Shown in pieces: positions 54,919-64,000 of a stretch of 64,000 bases of DNA. This stretch comes from Massilibacteroides sp. (GTDB lineage: Bacteria; Bacteroidota; Bacteroidia; Bacteroidales; Tannerellaceae), in assembly GCA_028708075.1 (NCBI GenBank), contig JAQVZS010000002.1, positions 1-64,000 on the forward strand, read 5' to 3'. The first letter of the stretch is position 1, and each line of letters opens with the position of its first letter. The notes under the pieces were generated by a model. That model saw only the letters and a program-made list of their open reading frames with translations. It was not told the DNA's origin and searched no databases. A program made the position numbers and the translations under genes.

Positions 54919-54985
54919 GGGAAAATACCAGCATTGTCCCCTTAGTCCACGGCGAAATAATATTTCTTAACGACAATAGGGTTTT

Positions 54986-56263
54986 TTATTCTGATTGGTG
55001 TTTAGTTTTAAGGAAGAGATAGCCGATTCTGCAATACATGCATTTCTTTTTTTCGCAATATTCGCGTTTTAATTGTATTACGGCCTGCGAATCGGCTGCG
55101 TTTTTGATGTTGACGCCAGCTTTTTCGAAGAGACGAATAATTGCATTCTGTTCTGCGGGGAGGCGTTCCTGTAGCTGGATTGCGCGTTCGCAAAATTCGA
55201 GTTTGTTTTTTTCCTTTCCATAGGCGAAGAAAATAGAGGCGACGGTGTTGATCATGAGTATGTTGATCGCATTTTCACCGAGCATTTTAGGTTTAGTGGG
55301 GGATTTGTGCCGGAAACTGTAATGTTCCGACCAGTAGTCGGACGGAAGCAAACGAAAAAAAGCTCTTATTTCGTTGATTGTCTGAGCTTCCAATAGTTGC
55401 GAAAAAAGCTTGTCGTACGTAAACCAGAGCATGGCTAACTGGGCGAGTTTAATGGGTGGAAAACCGGATGGGTACGTTCGGAAGTTTTTAAACCGGGACG
55501 CATCTAAGGGTGTTAACCCGTATTTATGGGCAAGAAAACGATATTCCCGTTTTAAAAAACGATAATAGTCGTCGTCGTTTTCGGCTTCCAACAGTCCGGC
55601 TTGCCCGAAGAATAATGCTTCTACCTGCGAAATACTATTTCGGTGTTTTAGGATATAGTGAAACGGCAGGCTGTCGGCCAACTGTTGAAAAGCGTCGCTG
55701 TTTAGCCCGAAACCGAAATTACGTGTGAGTAAAATATAAAAGACTTCGTTCCAGTCTTCTTCTTTTTGTTTGAGGAGAGTGAAGATCATTTGCGTTTTTC
55801 GTTCCAATCGTTCGCTTGTCAGTGCGTTGAGCCATGCGGTTATCAGGAATGAATCTGTTGTTTTCAGGGTAGCAAAGCAGGGGAGGGGCTGTTCCGATTC
55901 GAACAGGTGCTGTATGTTTTCCCGGATATAATCGGGTATGGGCAAAATAAGTTGTGGTATTTTTTCGCCGTTGGAACGGTATACAACCGCGTCGTTGTCA
56001 TTTACGACATGCAAAATGACCGCGTCGTAGGCTTTGTCTCGATGATGATGATGTTTGACCCAGTCCGATGCTCGCTCATGTATTTCTATACTTCCCGCCC
56101 AAACAGTTTTTCCTGTTTTGATTTTTGCGTTGAAGAAGTCAGGCCCCGCGTCGGTATTGAGTATTCCCGGATCGATTACTGTGATTTCTTTTCCTTCGGT
56201 AGTAATTAATGCGGAAGAAGCATAAAGTTTATATTTCCAGACATAAAGTAACAAACGTTCCAT
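54986..56263 (-). CDS. DUF2851 family protein
   Basis: This 425-residue, apparently cytosolic protein starts MERLLLYVWKYKLY and contains GPDFFNAKIKTG, WAGSIEIHERASDWVKHHH (as WAGSIEIHERASDWV) and a Cys-rich end CEKKKCMYCRIGY. These fit the DUF2851 family, common in Bacteroidetes and of unknown function. The early part resembles a nuclease-type fold (acidic and lysine residues on adjacent strands), but that is speculative. It has its own -7 box. Confidence 0.85.
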   Translation of the reverse strand: MERLLLYVWKYKLYASSALITTEGKEITVIDPGILNTDAGPDFFNAKIKTGKTVWAGSIEIHERASDWVKHHHHRDKAYDAVILHVVNDNDAVVYRSNGEKIPQLILPIPDYIRENIQHLFESEQPLPCFATLKTTDSFLITAWLNALTSERLERKTQMIFTLLKQKEEDWNEVFYILLTRNFGFGLNSDAFQQLADSLPFHYILKHRNSISQVEALFFGQAGLLEAENDDDYYRFLKREYRFLAHKYGLTPLDASRFKNFRTYPSGFPPIKLAQLAMLWFTYDKLFSQLLEAQTINEIRAFFRLLPSDYWSEHYSFRHKSPTKPKMLGENAINILMINTVASIFFAYGKEKNKLEFCERAIQLQERLPAEQNAIIRLFEKAGVNIKNAADSQAVIQLKREYCEKKKCMYCRIGYLFLKTKHQSE

Positions 56264-56288
56264 TTTTTCACAGTTAAGATTTTGATTG

Positions 56289-56296
56289 CAAAGCTA
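56289..56296 (-). promoter_or_regulatory. Candidate -7 box for the DUF2851 gene
   Basis: TAGCTTTG on the minus strand matches TAnnTTTG, 26 bases before the ATG at 56263. Confidence 0.4.
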
Positions 56297-56332
56297 ACGG
56301 AAAAATGTTAAGCTTATGTTTTTCAAAGAATG

Positions 56333-56367
56333 AAAAAAGGATCGTTTTGCGAAAAAACAATCCTTTT
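56333..56367 (-). terminator. Intrinsic terminator after mrp
   Basis: On the minus strand AAAAGGAT...GTTTT pairs with AAAAC...ATCCTTTT (one mismatch), followed by a T-run. It lies 26 bases after the mrp stop. Confidence 0.7.
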
Positions 56368-56392
56368 CCCTTTTTTATTGAGCTTACAACCT

Positions 56393-57502
56393 TTATTTTA
56401 CGGTAATTTCCACTTTTTGAGTTGGTGCCTGATTGCGATTGCGCTCTTCTATCTTGCTGACAATGTTTTCTGCCAAAGCACGGAAAGCGGCGCCGGTGAT
56501 AGTTTCCGGATTGAGAGCTACTGGTCTACCGCTGTCGCCACCGTCACAAATGCTTTGTACAATTGGGATCTGACCTAACAGCGGTACGTTCAGCTCTTCC
56601 GCCAGACGTTTACACCCTTCTTTTCCAAAGATATAGTATTTGTTTTCCGGCAATTCCGCCGGTGTAAACCAAGCCATGTTTTCGATCAATCCCAGAACTG
56701 GTACGTTAATCTTCTCGCCGGTAAACATGCTGATCCCTTTGCGCGCGTCGGATAAAGCGACTTCTTGCGGGGTACTGACTACGATCGCGCCCGTTATTCC
56801 GAGTGTTTGAACCATCGTCAGGTGAATGTCGCTCGTCCCCGGTGGTAGGTCAATCAGAAAATAATCCAGTTCGCCCCAGTTGGCATCTCGGATCAGTTGT
56901 TTTAGCGCATTGCTGGCCATTGCTCCGCGCCATAACACGGCATCGTTTTTATTCACGAAGAAACCGATTGAAAGCAATTTGACCCCATAATTTTCCGCAG
57001 GTTGAATTAATTCCCGCCCGTTTACATCGGTCATGTAAGGACGAGCGTCTTCTACGTGGAACATTTTGGGTTGTGACGGACCGAAAATATCGGCGTCAAG
57101 CAATCCTACTTTATATCCCAAACCGGTCAGTGCTACCGCCAGATTGGCGGCGACAGTACTTTTACCTACTCCGCCTTTTCCGGAAGAAATGGCGATGGTG
57201 TTTTTAACTCCGGGCAAGAGTTTCTCCGCTTCCGGATGTATTGGTTCTGGTGCTACGGCGCGAATGTTTCCTTTGATTTCTATATCGGGATTGATATAGG
57301 TCAGAATGGCTGTCTCAGCCGCCTTGAGTACCGACTTGATGAACGGGTCGTTCGGCTTTTCGAAAATGATGGAAAAACTGACTTTCATACCTTCGATACG
57401 AATGTCGTCTTCTATCATCCCAGCAGATACCAGATCTTTGCCTGTTCCAGGATAACGTACTTTTTCAAGTGCGTCCAAAATTAATTTAGGATATAATTTC
57501 AT
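56393..57502 (-). CDS. Mrp/NBP35-family iron-sulfur carrier ATPase
   Basis: The 369 residues comprise an N-terminal MIP18/DUF59 domain (about 5-85) and a P-loop ATPase of the Mrp/ApbC type. SSGKGGVGKST (106-116) is the deviant Walker A, and DIFGPSQPKMF and IDLPPGTSDIHLT are signature motifs. It is thought to carry or transfer Fe-S clusters. No clear C-terminal CxxC pair is seen, unlike some members. It lies 25 bases after trmB. Confidence 0.94.
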   Translation of the reverse strand: MKLYPKLILDALEKVRYPGTGKDLVSAGMIEDDIRIEGMKVSFSIIFEKPNDPFIKSVLKAAETAILTYINPDIEIKGNIRAVAPEPIHPEAEKLLPGVKNTIAISSGKGGVGKSTVAANLAVALTGLGYKVGLLDADIFGPSQPKMFHVEDARPYMTDVNGRELIQPAENYGVKLLSIGFFVNKNDAVLWRGAMASNALKQLIRDANWGELDYFLIDLPPGTSDIHLTMVQTLGITGAIVVSTPQEVALSDARKGISMFTGEKINVPVLGLIENMAWFTPAELPENKYYIFGKEGCKRLAEELNVPLLGQIPIVQSICDGGDSGRPVALNPETITGAAFRALAENIVSKIEERNRNQAPTQKVEITVK

Positions 57503-57527
57503 GTTATTCCTTGTTTTGTATTGTTAT

Positions 57528-58286
57528 TTATTTGCCGGAGGCCAACGCACTTCTTTTACTTCGGTTAAAGCTGCGGTAGGCATCATAGGCGATTTCTTCT
57601 TCCGGTTCGACCGGTGTTTCACGTTCTTCGCAGATGAAACGGATGTATTTAATATTTAAACCTCTGTCAATCCATTGTTGTTCGTAGTAGGTCTTTATTC
57701 CTAGAATCGGATCGGTGGTACCGCTATGATAGAGATCACCTGTCTGGAAAAGGATTGGATAATGGTTGATTTCCGCCATTTTTGTTGTATAGGTATACAT
57801 GAAATGGCTGTCTGTCTTCAGGTGAATGATTCCGTTTTCAGACAGGATTTCTCGGTATAGTTTCATGAAACGGATAGATGTTAGCCGTTTGTTTAGCTTT
57901 TTCATTTGTGGATCGGGGAAGGTGAGCCATATTTCAGCAACTTCGCCCGGCGCGAAAAAACGGTTAATCAGTTCGATGTGCGTACGGAGAAAGGCGACAT
58001 TTTGCATATCTGCTTCCAACGATTCTTTGGCTCCGCTCCACATACGTGCTCCTTTGATGTCGACACCGATAAAATTTTTATCCGGAAAGAGTCTCGCCAG
58101 TCCGACGGTATATTCTCCTTTCCCGCAACCCAACTCCAATACGATCGGATGGTTATTTTTGAAAAAACATTTGTTCCAGAGTCCTTTCAAATCAAATCCT
58201 TTCGCCTCTAATTCAGAAAATGGATATTGGAAAACATGTGGGTAACCCGCCATCTCATCAAATTTCGCTAATTTATTTTTTCCCAT
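57528..58286 (-). CDS. trmB: tRNA (guanine-N7)-methyltransferase
   Basis: This 252-residue enzyme methylates G46 of t[19 protein letters not shown] binds SAM and [18 protein letters not shown] is the TrmB signature. The C-terminal tail ([14 protein letters not shown]) is typical of Bacteroidetes members. The start MGKNKLAKF agrees with homologues as I recall them. A -7 box ends 5 bases before the ATG. Confidence 0.95.
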   Translation of the reverse strand: MGKNKLAKFDEMAGYPHVFQYPFSELEAKGFDLKGLWNKCFFKNNHPIVLELGCGKGEYTVGLARLFPDKNFIGVDIKGARMWSGAKESLEADMQNVAFLRTHIELINRFFAPGEVAEIWLTFPDPQMKKLNKRLTSIRFMKLYREILSENGIIHLKTDSHFMYTYTTKMAEINHYPILFQTGDLYHSGTTDPILGIKTYYEQQWIDRGLNIKYIRFICEERETPVEPEEEIAYDAYRSFNRSKRSALASGK

Positions 58287-58290
58287 GGGG

Positions 58291-58298
58291 CAAAGATA
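58291..58298 (-). promoter_or_regulatory. Candidate -7 box for trmB, possibly leaderless
   Basis: TATCTTTG on the minus strand matches TAnnTTTG. With normal spacing transcription would begin at the ATG (58286), so no ribosome-binding leader would exist. Confidence 0.45.
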
Positions 58299-58352
58299 AT
58301 AATATTCGGTTTTTTTGGTTCAATAGGAAAGTGTTTGTGTTTTTTTTATAAT

Positions 58353-58400
58353 GATAAAAAACAGGGAAAGAGGTTGATTACTATTCCTCGTTTCCCTGTT
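58353..58400 (-). terminator. Intrinsic terminator after susD
   Basis: AACAGGGAAA-GAGG (58360-58373) pairs with CCTC-G-TTTCCCTGTT (58386-58400), a 14-bp stem with one bulge. On the minus strand a T6 run follows. It lies 48 bases after the susD stop and closes the PUL transcript. Confidence 0.8.
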
Positions 58401-58447
58401 AACAATATATGAAACTATTCTATTTCTAGTCGTTTTGTGAAAAAAGG

Positions 58448-60004
58448 TCAAAATGCCGGATACCCCGGATTTTGTATCAGTTTGTTGTTAGCTTGCCAAG
58501 CTTCAACGGGTATTGGGAACAGATTCAGATAGTCTTTACCAGCAGTCGAAGTCTTTAGCCAGCGCGCATCCTGAAATGTTTCGAAACGGATGTCATCTTG
58601 GCGTGAATAACATTCCCATGCCAATTCGAGTTTGCGTTCTAAAGCGATTTCTTTTAGTGTGACCGAAGTGTAGTTATGTGAATCGTTACCAAAAGCTCGT
58701 TCGCGAATTAAGTTGATTAGGCGGGTAGCTTCCGCGTTGTCTTTTCCTAACCGGACTAATGCTTCTGCTTTCATCATGTAAATATCTGCCAGACGTAAAA
58801 TTTGGAAGTCATTTTCCATTGCGTCGATTGTGCTTTTATCGTATGTCCATTTATTGCAACGAACGCCATCCTCTTGGTTGACCTGCCCCCATGTTGAACC
58901 GGCATATTCAGATCCAGGAATTAAGGTTACATCAATCGTATGAATAAGTGGTCGGTCGTGTGCTGTAATTAATATTTTACCAGTTGACGGATCTTTCATT
59001 TCTCCTGAAAGGTAGGTCCAGTCGAAACGTTTATCTTCTACGTTGTACAGTTTCGCGTAATCGGGTTGAGCACAAATCCCGTTCCATGAACTCCAAGTTC
59101 CGCCTAAGGCAATGTTATCTTTATAATGGAGTGTTCTTTTATGCATGTTGTTTTGATTTTCGGAATCCTGACTACTGAAACAACAAGCGAAAATGGCCTC
59201 TTTAGAGGTTTCGTTATAGACTTGAAAGTTTGCTTTCCAGTCGGGCTCAATTATATAATCTAATCCCATAACTACATCGCACGCATCGATAACTTCTTGC
59301 CATTTGGGTGAATCTACGCCCCATGCTTCTGCGTTCAGATACATTTTAGCCAGAAGTGCGTAAGCGGAGCCTTTCGTAAATTTCCCATAACTGGCAGAAC
59401 TTACATCCGAACGTAAAACATCTTTGATTTCGTTCAATTCGTTCATGATGAATGTATAGGCTTCTTTTCTGGATTTTACTTCCGGAAGTTCCTTGTCTTG
59501 AAAATCCGCATTGATCGGAATATTTCCCCAATTATCGAGCATTACATAAAACCAAAAAGCGCGTACTCCCCGGATTTCTGCCAACGCTTTTGTCTTTGCT
59601 TCATCGCTCAACCCCGAATTGTTTACGGTTTCGTAGATCAGGTTACAAGAGGAAATTGACTGTGTCGCAGCGTTCCAGCAACTTTTTATCGTGTTGGTGT
59701 TTGCTGTCCAGGTATGCATATGTAAATCACGATAAGAACCACCGTCAAACCAGTCGCCGCCTTTTCGAGTAGGGGTTAATGCCATATCGCCCGAACACTC
59801 GGAAAGATAAAAGTAATTATTGGGAAAATATCTTTTCAGAGTGCTGTAAGCCGGGCCTATAATCGAATTGATTTCTGCTTCGGTTTTACCGAAATCGTCT
59901 GCTATGATTTTGTCGTATACGACTTCATCCAGATCAGTACAGGAAGGCAGCGTAAAGAACAAAGCCAGGATTCCGGCAAATAGTATGTTTATTTTAGTTT
60001 TCAT
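58448..60004 (-). CDS. SusD/RagB-family surface glycan-binding lipoprotein
   Basis: The 518 residues include a lipobox Cys22 (LFFTLPSC) and a TPR-rich SusD fold. Typical sequences are GVRAFWFYVMLDNWGNIPI, ILRLADIYMMKAEALVRLG, RKLELAWECYSRQDDIRFE and the end LIQNPGYPAF. It binds oligosaccharide at the cell surface and acts as a lid for the SusC pore encoded 27 bases upstream. The sugar is not evident, although the neighbouring GH127-like gene suggests an arabinose-containing glycan. Confidence 0.95.
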   Translation of the reverse strand: MKTKINILFAGILALFFTLPSCTDLDEVVYDKIIADDFGKTEAEINSIIGPAYSTLKRYFPNNYFYLSECSGDMALTPTRKGGDWFDGGSYRDLHMHTWTANTNTIKSCWNAATQSISSCNLIYETVNNSGLSDEAKTKALAEIRGVRAFWFYVMLDNWGNIPINADFQDKELPEVKSRKEAYTFIMNELNEIKDVLRSDVSSASYGKFTKGSAYALLAKMYLNAEAWGVDSPKWQEVIDACDVVMGLDYIIEPDWKANFQVYNETSKEAIFACCFSSQDSENQNNMHKRTLHYKDNIALGGTWSSWNGICAQPDYAKLYNVEDKRFDWTYLSGEMKDPSTGKILITAHDRPLIHTIDVTLIPGSEYAGSTWGQVNQEDGVRCNKWTYDKSTIDAMENDFQILRLADIYMMKAEALVRLGKDNAEATRLINLIRERAFGNDSHNYTSVTLKEIALERKLELAWECYSRQDDIRFETFQDARWLKTSTAGKDYLNLFPIPVEAWQANNKLIQNPGYPAF

Positions 60005-60031
60005 ATTTCTTATTTTTAATAGATTAGATCA

Positions 60032-63000
60032 TTAGAATGTTAGATTAACGCCCAAAGTGAAAGTGGTTGCTTTGGGATAAAAATTACGGGGTTCGATACC
60101 TGGTGAAAGACCGGCATCTTTGTCCGTTGCTTCTCCACGGTAGAGTTCGACTTCAGGGTCAAGTCCTTTATATCCTGTGATTACAAATAAATTTTGTGCG
60201 GCCAAATAAACGCGCGCCTTATCTAACCAGTTAATATTCTTCGTGTTGAAAGTATATCCTAAAGACATGTTATCCAATCTCATAAAAGAAGCATTTTCGA
60301 TATAGTACGAGCAAACCAATGAATTCTGTCCTTTTAATTGATAAATCAAGGGGTCGTTTAGCGCGTTTGTTCCAATTAAATAAGTGTTGTTCGCATAAGC
60401 GGCGCGCGGGTTGTTCAATACTTTATTCCCAATTGTTCCGCGTAGGAAGAAACTGAGATCCCATTGTTTATAATTAAAGGTATTACTAATACCAAAGGTT
60501 AAATCCGGTTGAGCATCCCCCACATAGGTGCGGTCGTCGTCCGAGATATTACCGTCTCCATTCTTATCGTAAATGATGTATTTTCCGTCTTCGTCGATGC
60601 CAAGACACTTTAGCATATAGAATTGTCCCACTGGATAACCTTTTTCAATAACGTGGGACGTGACATCTGAACCACCTCTGATCCATGGATCTCCTGTATA
60701 TATACGGTCTCTCGTGAATTCATCGTTTGACAAACGGGTTACTTCATTTTTATTATGAGATAGGTTCAATGACATATTCCAACTAAAATCTTTTTTACGG
60801 ATGATGTCTGCGTTCAACAACAATTCGATACCTTTATTCGTCATATCGCCTACGTTTGCCTGCATTTCGTCGTAAACATAAGGAGGCGTAGGTACACTGT
60901 ATCTGTAAAGCATGTCAGAGGTCTTCTTGTTATACCATTCGATGGTACCTCCTATTCTGTTATTAAATAAAGAGAAATCGATACCGACATTAAACATGGC
61001 AGTAGATTCCCATTTCAGATTCGGATTCGCATTCTGGTTGATCTTATAAGCAGTAAGCCATGATCCGTCATTGTAATACGTTCCGGAAGAACCGTATAAT
61101 TGTAAACTTTTGTAAGGTTGTAAACCGTCTTGGTTACCGGTAACGCCATAGCCTACACGAACTTTTAGGTCATTCACCCATTTTACATCTTGCATGAAGG
61201 CTTCCTGCGAAATACCCCAGGCAGCAGAAGCGGAAGGAAATGTTCCCCATTTGTGATTGGCACCGAATTTGGAAGAACCGTCACGCCGAACGGTGGCTGT
61301 TGCCATATATCGTTCTTTGTAACTGTAATGTGCTCTTGCGAAGAAAGAAATTAACTTGTAAGAATTCTTCGAAGAAGAAACGTCGCCCTGTTTCAATCCC
61401 GTTCCAGATTCTATATTATTTGCTCCCAAATCATTAATCAGGAAGTTCCTGTTTTTCGCTGTAAAAGAAGAATACGTATTTTCTTCCCAGGAATAACCTC
61501 CCATGGCTGTCAGTTTATGTTCTTCTTCATTCCCAAAAACCTTTTCGTAGTCGGCTACCCATTCCATCAAATCCCGGTTCCAGTTTCTGTTTGTTTTTTC
61601 TGCGTAACCAGAATTTGTTTGTCCAATTGTTGTCGTCGAATTGTCATAGCGGCTGTATTCATTGGAGAAACGGCTTTTGTATAAATTTGTTTTGATGTTC
61701 AACCCTTCGAAAAGATTAAACTGAATATCTCCGGCGCCGTAATAATAGATATTATTTGACGTTTTAGAGTTCAAATCCTGGTTTTGTACCGGATTACCCT
61801 GATCATATTCCGCGTTTACTTTCGTAAAATAAGTGCCATCCTCATTATAAACAGGATAAACGGGCAACATACTATAAGCAAGAATGAAATTATCTCCATA
61901 CGGGATTTGAGTGTCTGTCAGTGTTGCAGAACCTGTAAGTCCTATTCTCAGACGATCATTGATCGCTCTTTGCTGGAATTGAAAACGGAAACTGTAACGT
62001 TCCATGGAGTTGTCGCGCATGATGCCGTTTCTATCCAAATATGTGAAAGACGCGCGATAGTTACTTTTCGATGTTCCACCAGAAAGCGAAATACTATGGT
62101 TTTGAGAGATTCCTATCCGTGTTAGTTCGTCGAACCAGTCTGTATCTGCTCCATATTGATCATAAACAGAAGGATCTTGTCCCGAATAAGCTGCATAAGC
62201 TCTCCATTCGTCGGCGTTCATTAAATCGGGTTTGTTGGACATACGGTCTAAAGCGACATAAGCATCGTAATTGATTTGTGTTTTTGATCCGGATCCTCGT
62301 TTGGTCGTGATTAAAACAACACCACCGGCAGCACGCGAACCGTAGATCGCGGCAGAAGAAGCATCTTTCAACACAGAGATGGACTCAATGTCGGAAGGAG
62401 AAACGGTCGACAAGTCTCCACCGGGAATTTCGTCAATAACAATCAGTGGCCCTAAATCGTTTTGAAGAGTAGAGGTACCGCGTAAGCGCATGGTTGATCC
62501 CCGGCTAACATCTCCGGAACCAGAGGTAATTGTTAATCCGGCAACCTTACCTTGTAAAAGGTCGGTTGCGTCGCGAGTAACACCTTTATTAAAACTTTCT
62601 TCCGAAACATTAGCAACCGAGCCGGTAATTTCTTTCCTGGTTTGACTTCCGTAACCGATAGCCACGACTTCACCTAGGTTAATGACGGAAGGTTCCAATT
62701 TAATGTCGAGTTTAGACTGTCCTCTTACTGCTTCTTCTTTGGTCGTGTATCCGATATAAGAGATTTGTAAAACAGCTTTGTCGGGATTTGTAATAGAAAG
62801 CGTGTAAACCCCGTTAAAGTCTGTTATTGTTCCGTTTGTTGTTCCTTTTTCCAAAACGTTGGCACCAATAATTGGCTCGCCGAGTTCGTCTACAACTTTT
62901 CCGGTAAGATTTGTTGCTTGTTGGCTGATCATGATCTCTGCGGATACCGATTGAGCAGGCAAAATGGCGGCACCCAAGATGACTAATAGACAGAGACTAA

Positions 63001-63043
63001 ATCTAAGCTCTCTCTTAAAAGAGATGAATGGTGTTTTTTTCAT
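60032..63043 (-). CDS. SusC/RagA-family TonB-linked outer-membrane transporter
   Basis: The 1003 residues comprise a signal peptide (about 1-36), a carboxypeptidase-regulatory-like domain (about 44-120, LTGKVVDELGEPIIGANVL), a TonB box region (GEVVAIGYGSQTRKEITGSV), a plug (about 140-250, SIESISVLKDASSAAIYGSR) and a beta-barrel ending TFTLGVNLTF. It imports oligosaccharides with the following SusD. No STN domain is present, so it is not of the sigma-signalling type. Confidence 0.96.
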   Translation of the reverse strand: MKKTPFISFKRELRFSLCLLVILGAAILPAQSVSAEIMISQQATNLTGKVVDELGEPIIGANVLEKGTTNGTITDFNGVYTLSITNPDKAVLQISYIGYTTKEEAVRGQSKLDIKLEPSVINLGEVVAIGYGSQTRKEITGSVANVSEESFNKGVTRDATDLLQGKVAGLTITSGSGDVSRGSTMRLRGTSTLQNDLGPLIVIDEIPGGDLSTVSPSDIESISVLKDASSAAIYGSRAAGGVVLITTKRGSGSKTQINYDAYVALDRMSNKPDLMNADEWRAYAAYSGQDPSVYDQYGADTDWFDELTRIGISQNHSISLSGGTSKSNYRASFTYLDRNGIMRDNSMERYSFRFQFQQRAINDRLRIGLTGSATLTDTQIPYGDNFILAYSMLPVYPVYNEDGTYFTKVNAEYDQGNPVQNQDLNSKTSNNIYYYGAGDIQFNLFEGLNIKTNLYKSRFSNEYSRYDNSTTTIGQTNSGYAEKTNRNWNRDLMEWVADYEKVFGNEEEHKLTAMGGYSWEENTYSSFTAKNRNFLINDLGANNIESGTGLKQGDVSSSKNSYKLISFFARAHYSYKERYMATATVRRDGSSKFGANHKWGTFPSASAAWGISQEAFMQDVKWVNDLKVRVGYGVTGNQDGLQPYKSLQLYGSSGTYYNDGSWLTAYKINQNANPNLKWESTAMFNVGIDFSLFNNRIGGTIEWYNKKTSDMLYRYSVPTPPYVYDEMQANVGDMTNKGIELLLNADIIRKKDFSWNMSLNLSHNKNEVTRLSNDEFTRDRIYTGDPWIRGGSDVTSHVIEKGYPVGQFYMLKCLGIDEDGKYIIYDKNGDGNISDDDRTYVGDAQPDLTFGISNTFNYKQWDLSFFLRGTIGNKVLNNPRAAYANNTYLIGTNALNDPLIYQLKGQNSLVCSYYIENASFMRLDNMSLGYTFNTKNINWLDKARVYLAAQNLFVITGYKGLDPEVELYRGEATDKDAGLSPGIEPRNFYPKATTFTLGVNLTF

Positions 63044-63203
63044 AATAAAAATATTAAATGTTTAAGGTAAAACTTAATTCAAGAATTAACAAATTCAGTA
63101 CAAAATCGAAAAATTCTTTGTCGTAAATGTTCCTTGATTTGTAAAAATAATAAAAATAAAATAGATCAAACGGCTGAAATAGTTAATAAATGCGAATAGG
63201 TGT

Positions 63204-63250
63204 CTTTTTTTTAAAACAAAAAGAGGACAAAACAATTTTCTGTCCTCTTA
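63204..63250 (-). terminator. Intrinsic terminator after the GH127-like gene
   Basis: AAGAGGACA (63221-63229) pairs with TGTCCTCTT (63241-63249) over 9 bp; on the minus strand T-rich sequence follows. It lies 21 bases after the hydrolase stop, so susC probably has its own promoter within the AT-rich bases 63,044-63,200, where no perfect -7 box was found. Confidence 0.75.
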
Positions 63251-63270
63251 ATTTGCTGGAAATAATACTT

Positions 63271-64000
63271 TTACTTGTTTACTGTTTTCAGAATGCGAAT
63301 TCCGTAAATTATACCGGCTCTATTTCCCGGAGTAGGTTTAAAGCTGATGGTTATTTTTTTCTTTCCTTCTATCAAATACGGGGGTATTTTAAAGAAACGA
63401 TTATAAAATTCTCCCGGAGTTTCGTCTTTGACGATGACGTTTGTCATTATTTTCCCATCGATCAACACGTCGAATTGGAGTCGGCCGGTATCACTTCCCC
63501 AAAACGTAAGCATCAGTTCATTTGACGTAGAAGGATCTACAGCTGCCTGATATAGCAGAAATCCGTCGTCACGTACATCACGTCCCATGCGTCCGACTTG
63601 ATTATACACATAACTGATTTTCGATTCTATCAAATGATCGCGTTCCGACTGATGTTCTCCGATTCCAATCCAATCAATCGTACGTTCACTGATCTCTTTT
63701 TCTTCTTTTAATCGCCGTTCGTATTCCGCCTGTTTATTTTCCCAGTCTTTTTCCGTGAAGAAATCGAAATAGGCGGAATAATGTTGGTCATGAATTCGGA
63801 AGAGAGGAGCCAAAGTCGCTTCTTCCGGACGGCCTACGCCTAATGTCCGGAAGGTAAGCAAACGGTTGGCCAAGGGTTTTACCCATTTACGAACATTCTT
63901 TTTATCTGCATTTATAAATACCGGAACACCGAATGTATCGTTCGGTCTTTCTTTTCCCAATTCTGCCGCCAAAACGATCGGACCATACAGCACCGAACCT
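63271..64000 (-). CDS. C-terminal part of a GH127-like (DUF1680) hydrolase, cut by the window end
   Basis: This is an open frame of 243 codons without its start; it continues past 64,000. LYGPIVLAAELGKE matches the end of the catalytic region of GH127/DUF1680 beta-L-arabinofuranosidases. The rest (ERTIDWIGIGEHQSERDH, then GRMGRDVRDDGFLLYQA and a final beta domain) fits the C-terminal DUF4986 and accessory domains of that family. It probably acts on arabinose-containing plant glycans, in line with the susC/susD pair downstream. Assignment rests only on the C-terminal third. Confidence 0.75.
   Translation of the reverse strand, partial: GSVLYGPIVLAAELGKERPNDTFGVPVFINADKKNVRKWVKPLANRLLTFRTLGVGRPEEATLAPLFRIHDQHYSAYFDFFTEKDWENKQAEYERRLKEEKEISERTIDWIGIGEHQSERDHLIESKISYVYNQVGRMGRDVRDDGFLLYQAAVDPSTSNELMLTFWGSDTGRLQFDVLIDGKIMTNVIVKDETPGEFYNRFFKIPPYLIEGKKKITISFKPTPGNRAGIIYGIRILKTVNK

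Overview
The window is from a Bacteroidales bacterium; a Parabacteroides/Tannerella/Dysgonomonas-like lineage is plausible, but genus cannot be read from the sequence alone. The evidence is SusC/SusD pairs, many lipoproteins and TonB-dependent receptors, a Bacteroidetes-style division/cell-wall (dcw) cluster with a meso-DAP-type MurE, and promoter boxes of the TAnnTTTG (-7) class. No rRNA, tRNA, CRISPR array or insertion sequence was seen.

Layout. (1) 1-9,570, minus strand: a defence island. A small XRE regulator is followed by a type III methyltransferase (mod), a PHP-SMC-like ATPase of the TrlF type, an AlbA_2/GHKL protein and the type III helicase-nuclease (res). One base after res lies the decayed start of a PLD-helicase gene. 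(2) 9,713-20,908: a six-gene minus-strand run (DUF4857, TonB-dependent receptor, DUF4876 lipoprotein, DUF6850 barrel, GH110-like alpha-galactosidase, SstT-like transporter). It is divergent from an ECF sigma factor and a 4-TM partner. (3) 20,905-27,471: mixed accessory genes. These are an orphan SusD-like lipoprotein with an unusual N-terminal half, a GH16 beta-glucanase, an EamA transporter, a membrane-bound AraC-type regulator and a lipoprotein metallophosphoesterase. (4) 27,577-42,797: yqeY and the dcw cluster (ftsZ, ftsA, ftsQ, murC, murG, ftsW, murD, mraY, murE, ftsI, ftsL, rsmH) without mraZ. (5) 42,929-58,286: housekeeping genes (purN; acpP-fabF-rnc; pfkA; cysS; mrp; trmB) mixed with conserved Bacteroidetes families (DUF5009, GH3-like, PAP2, DUF3108, Ig-like lipoprotein, DUF2851). 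(6) 58,448-64,000: part of a polysaccharide utilisation locus, with susD, susC and the C-terminal end of a GH127-like hydrolase that runs off the window.

How the parts work together. Region 1 reads as a type III restriction-modification system with two ATP-dependent accessory proteins placed between mod and res, probably a composite anti-phage locus. Mod carries a perfect 40-bp palindrome inside its coding sequence. Region 2 looks like a sigma-controlled outer-membrane uptake system of unknown substrate, with a host-glycan-type glycosidase at its distal end. The AraC regulator and the phosphoesterase flank a shared intergenic region with two near-identical 14-bp sites 22 bp apart, a good candidate operator. 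The dcw genes are nearly contiguous and are probably co-transcribed from upstream of rsmH.
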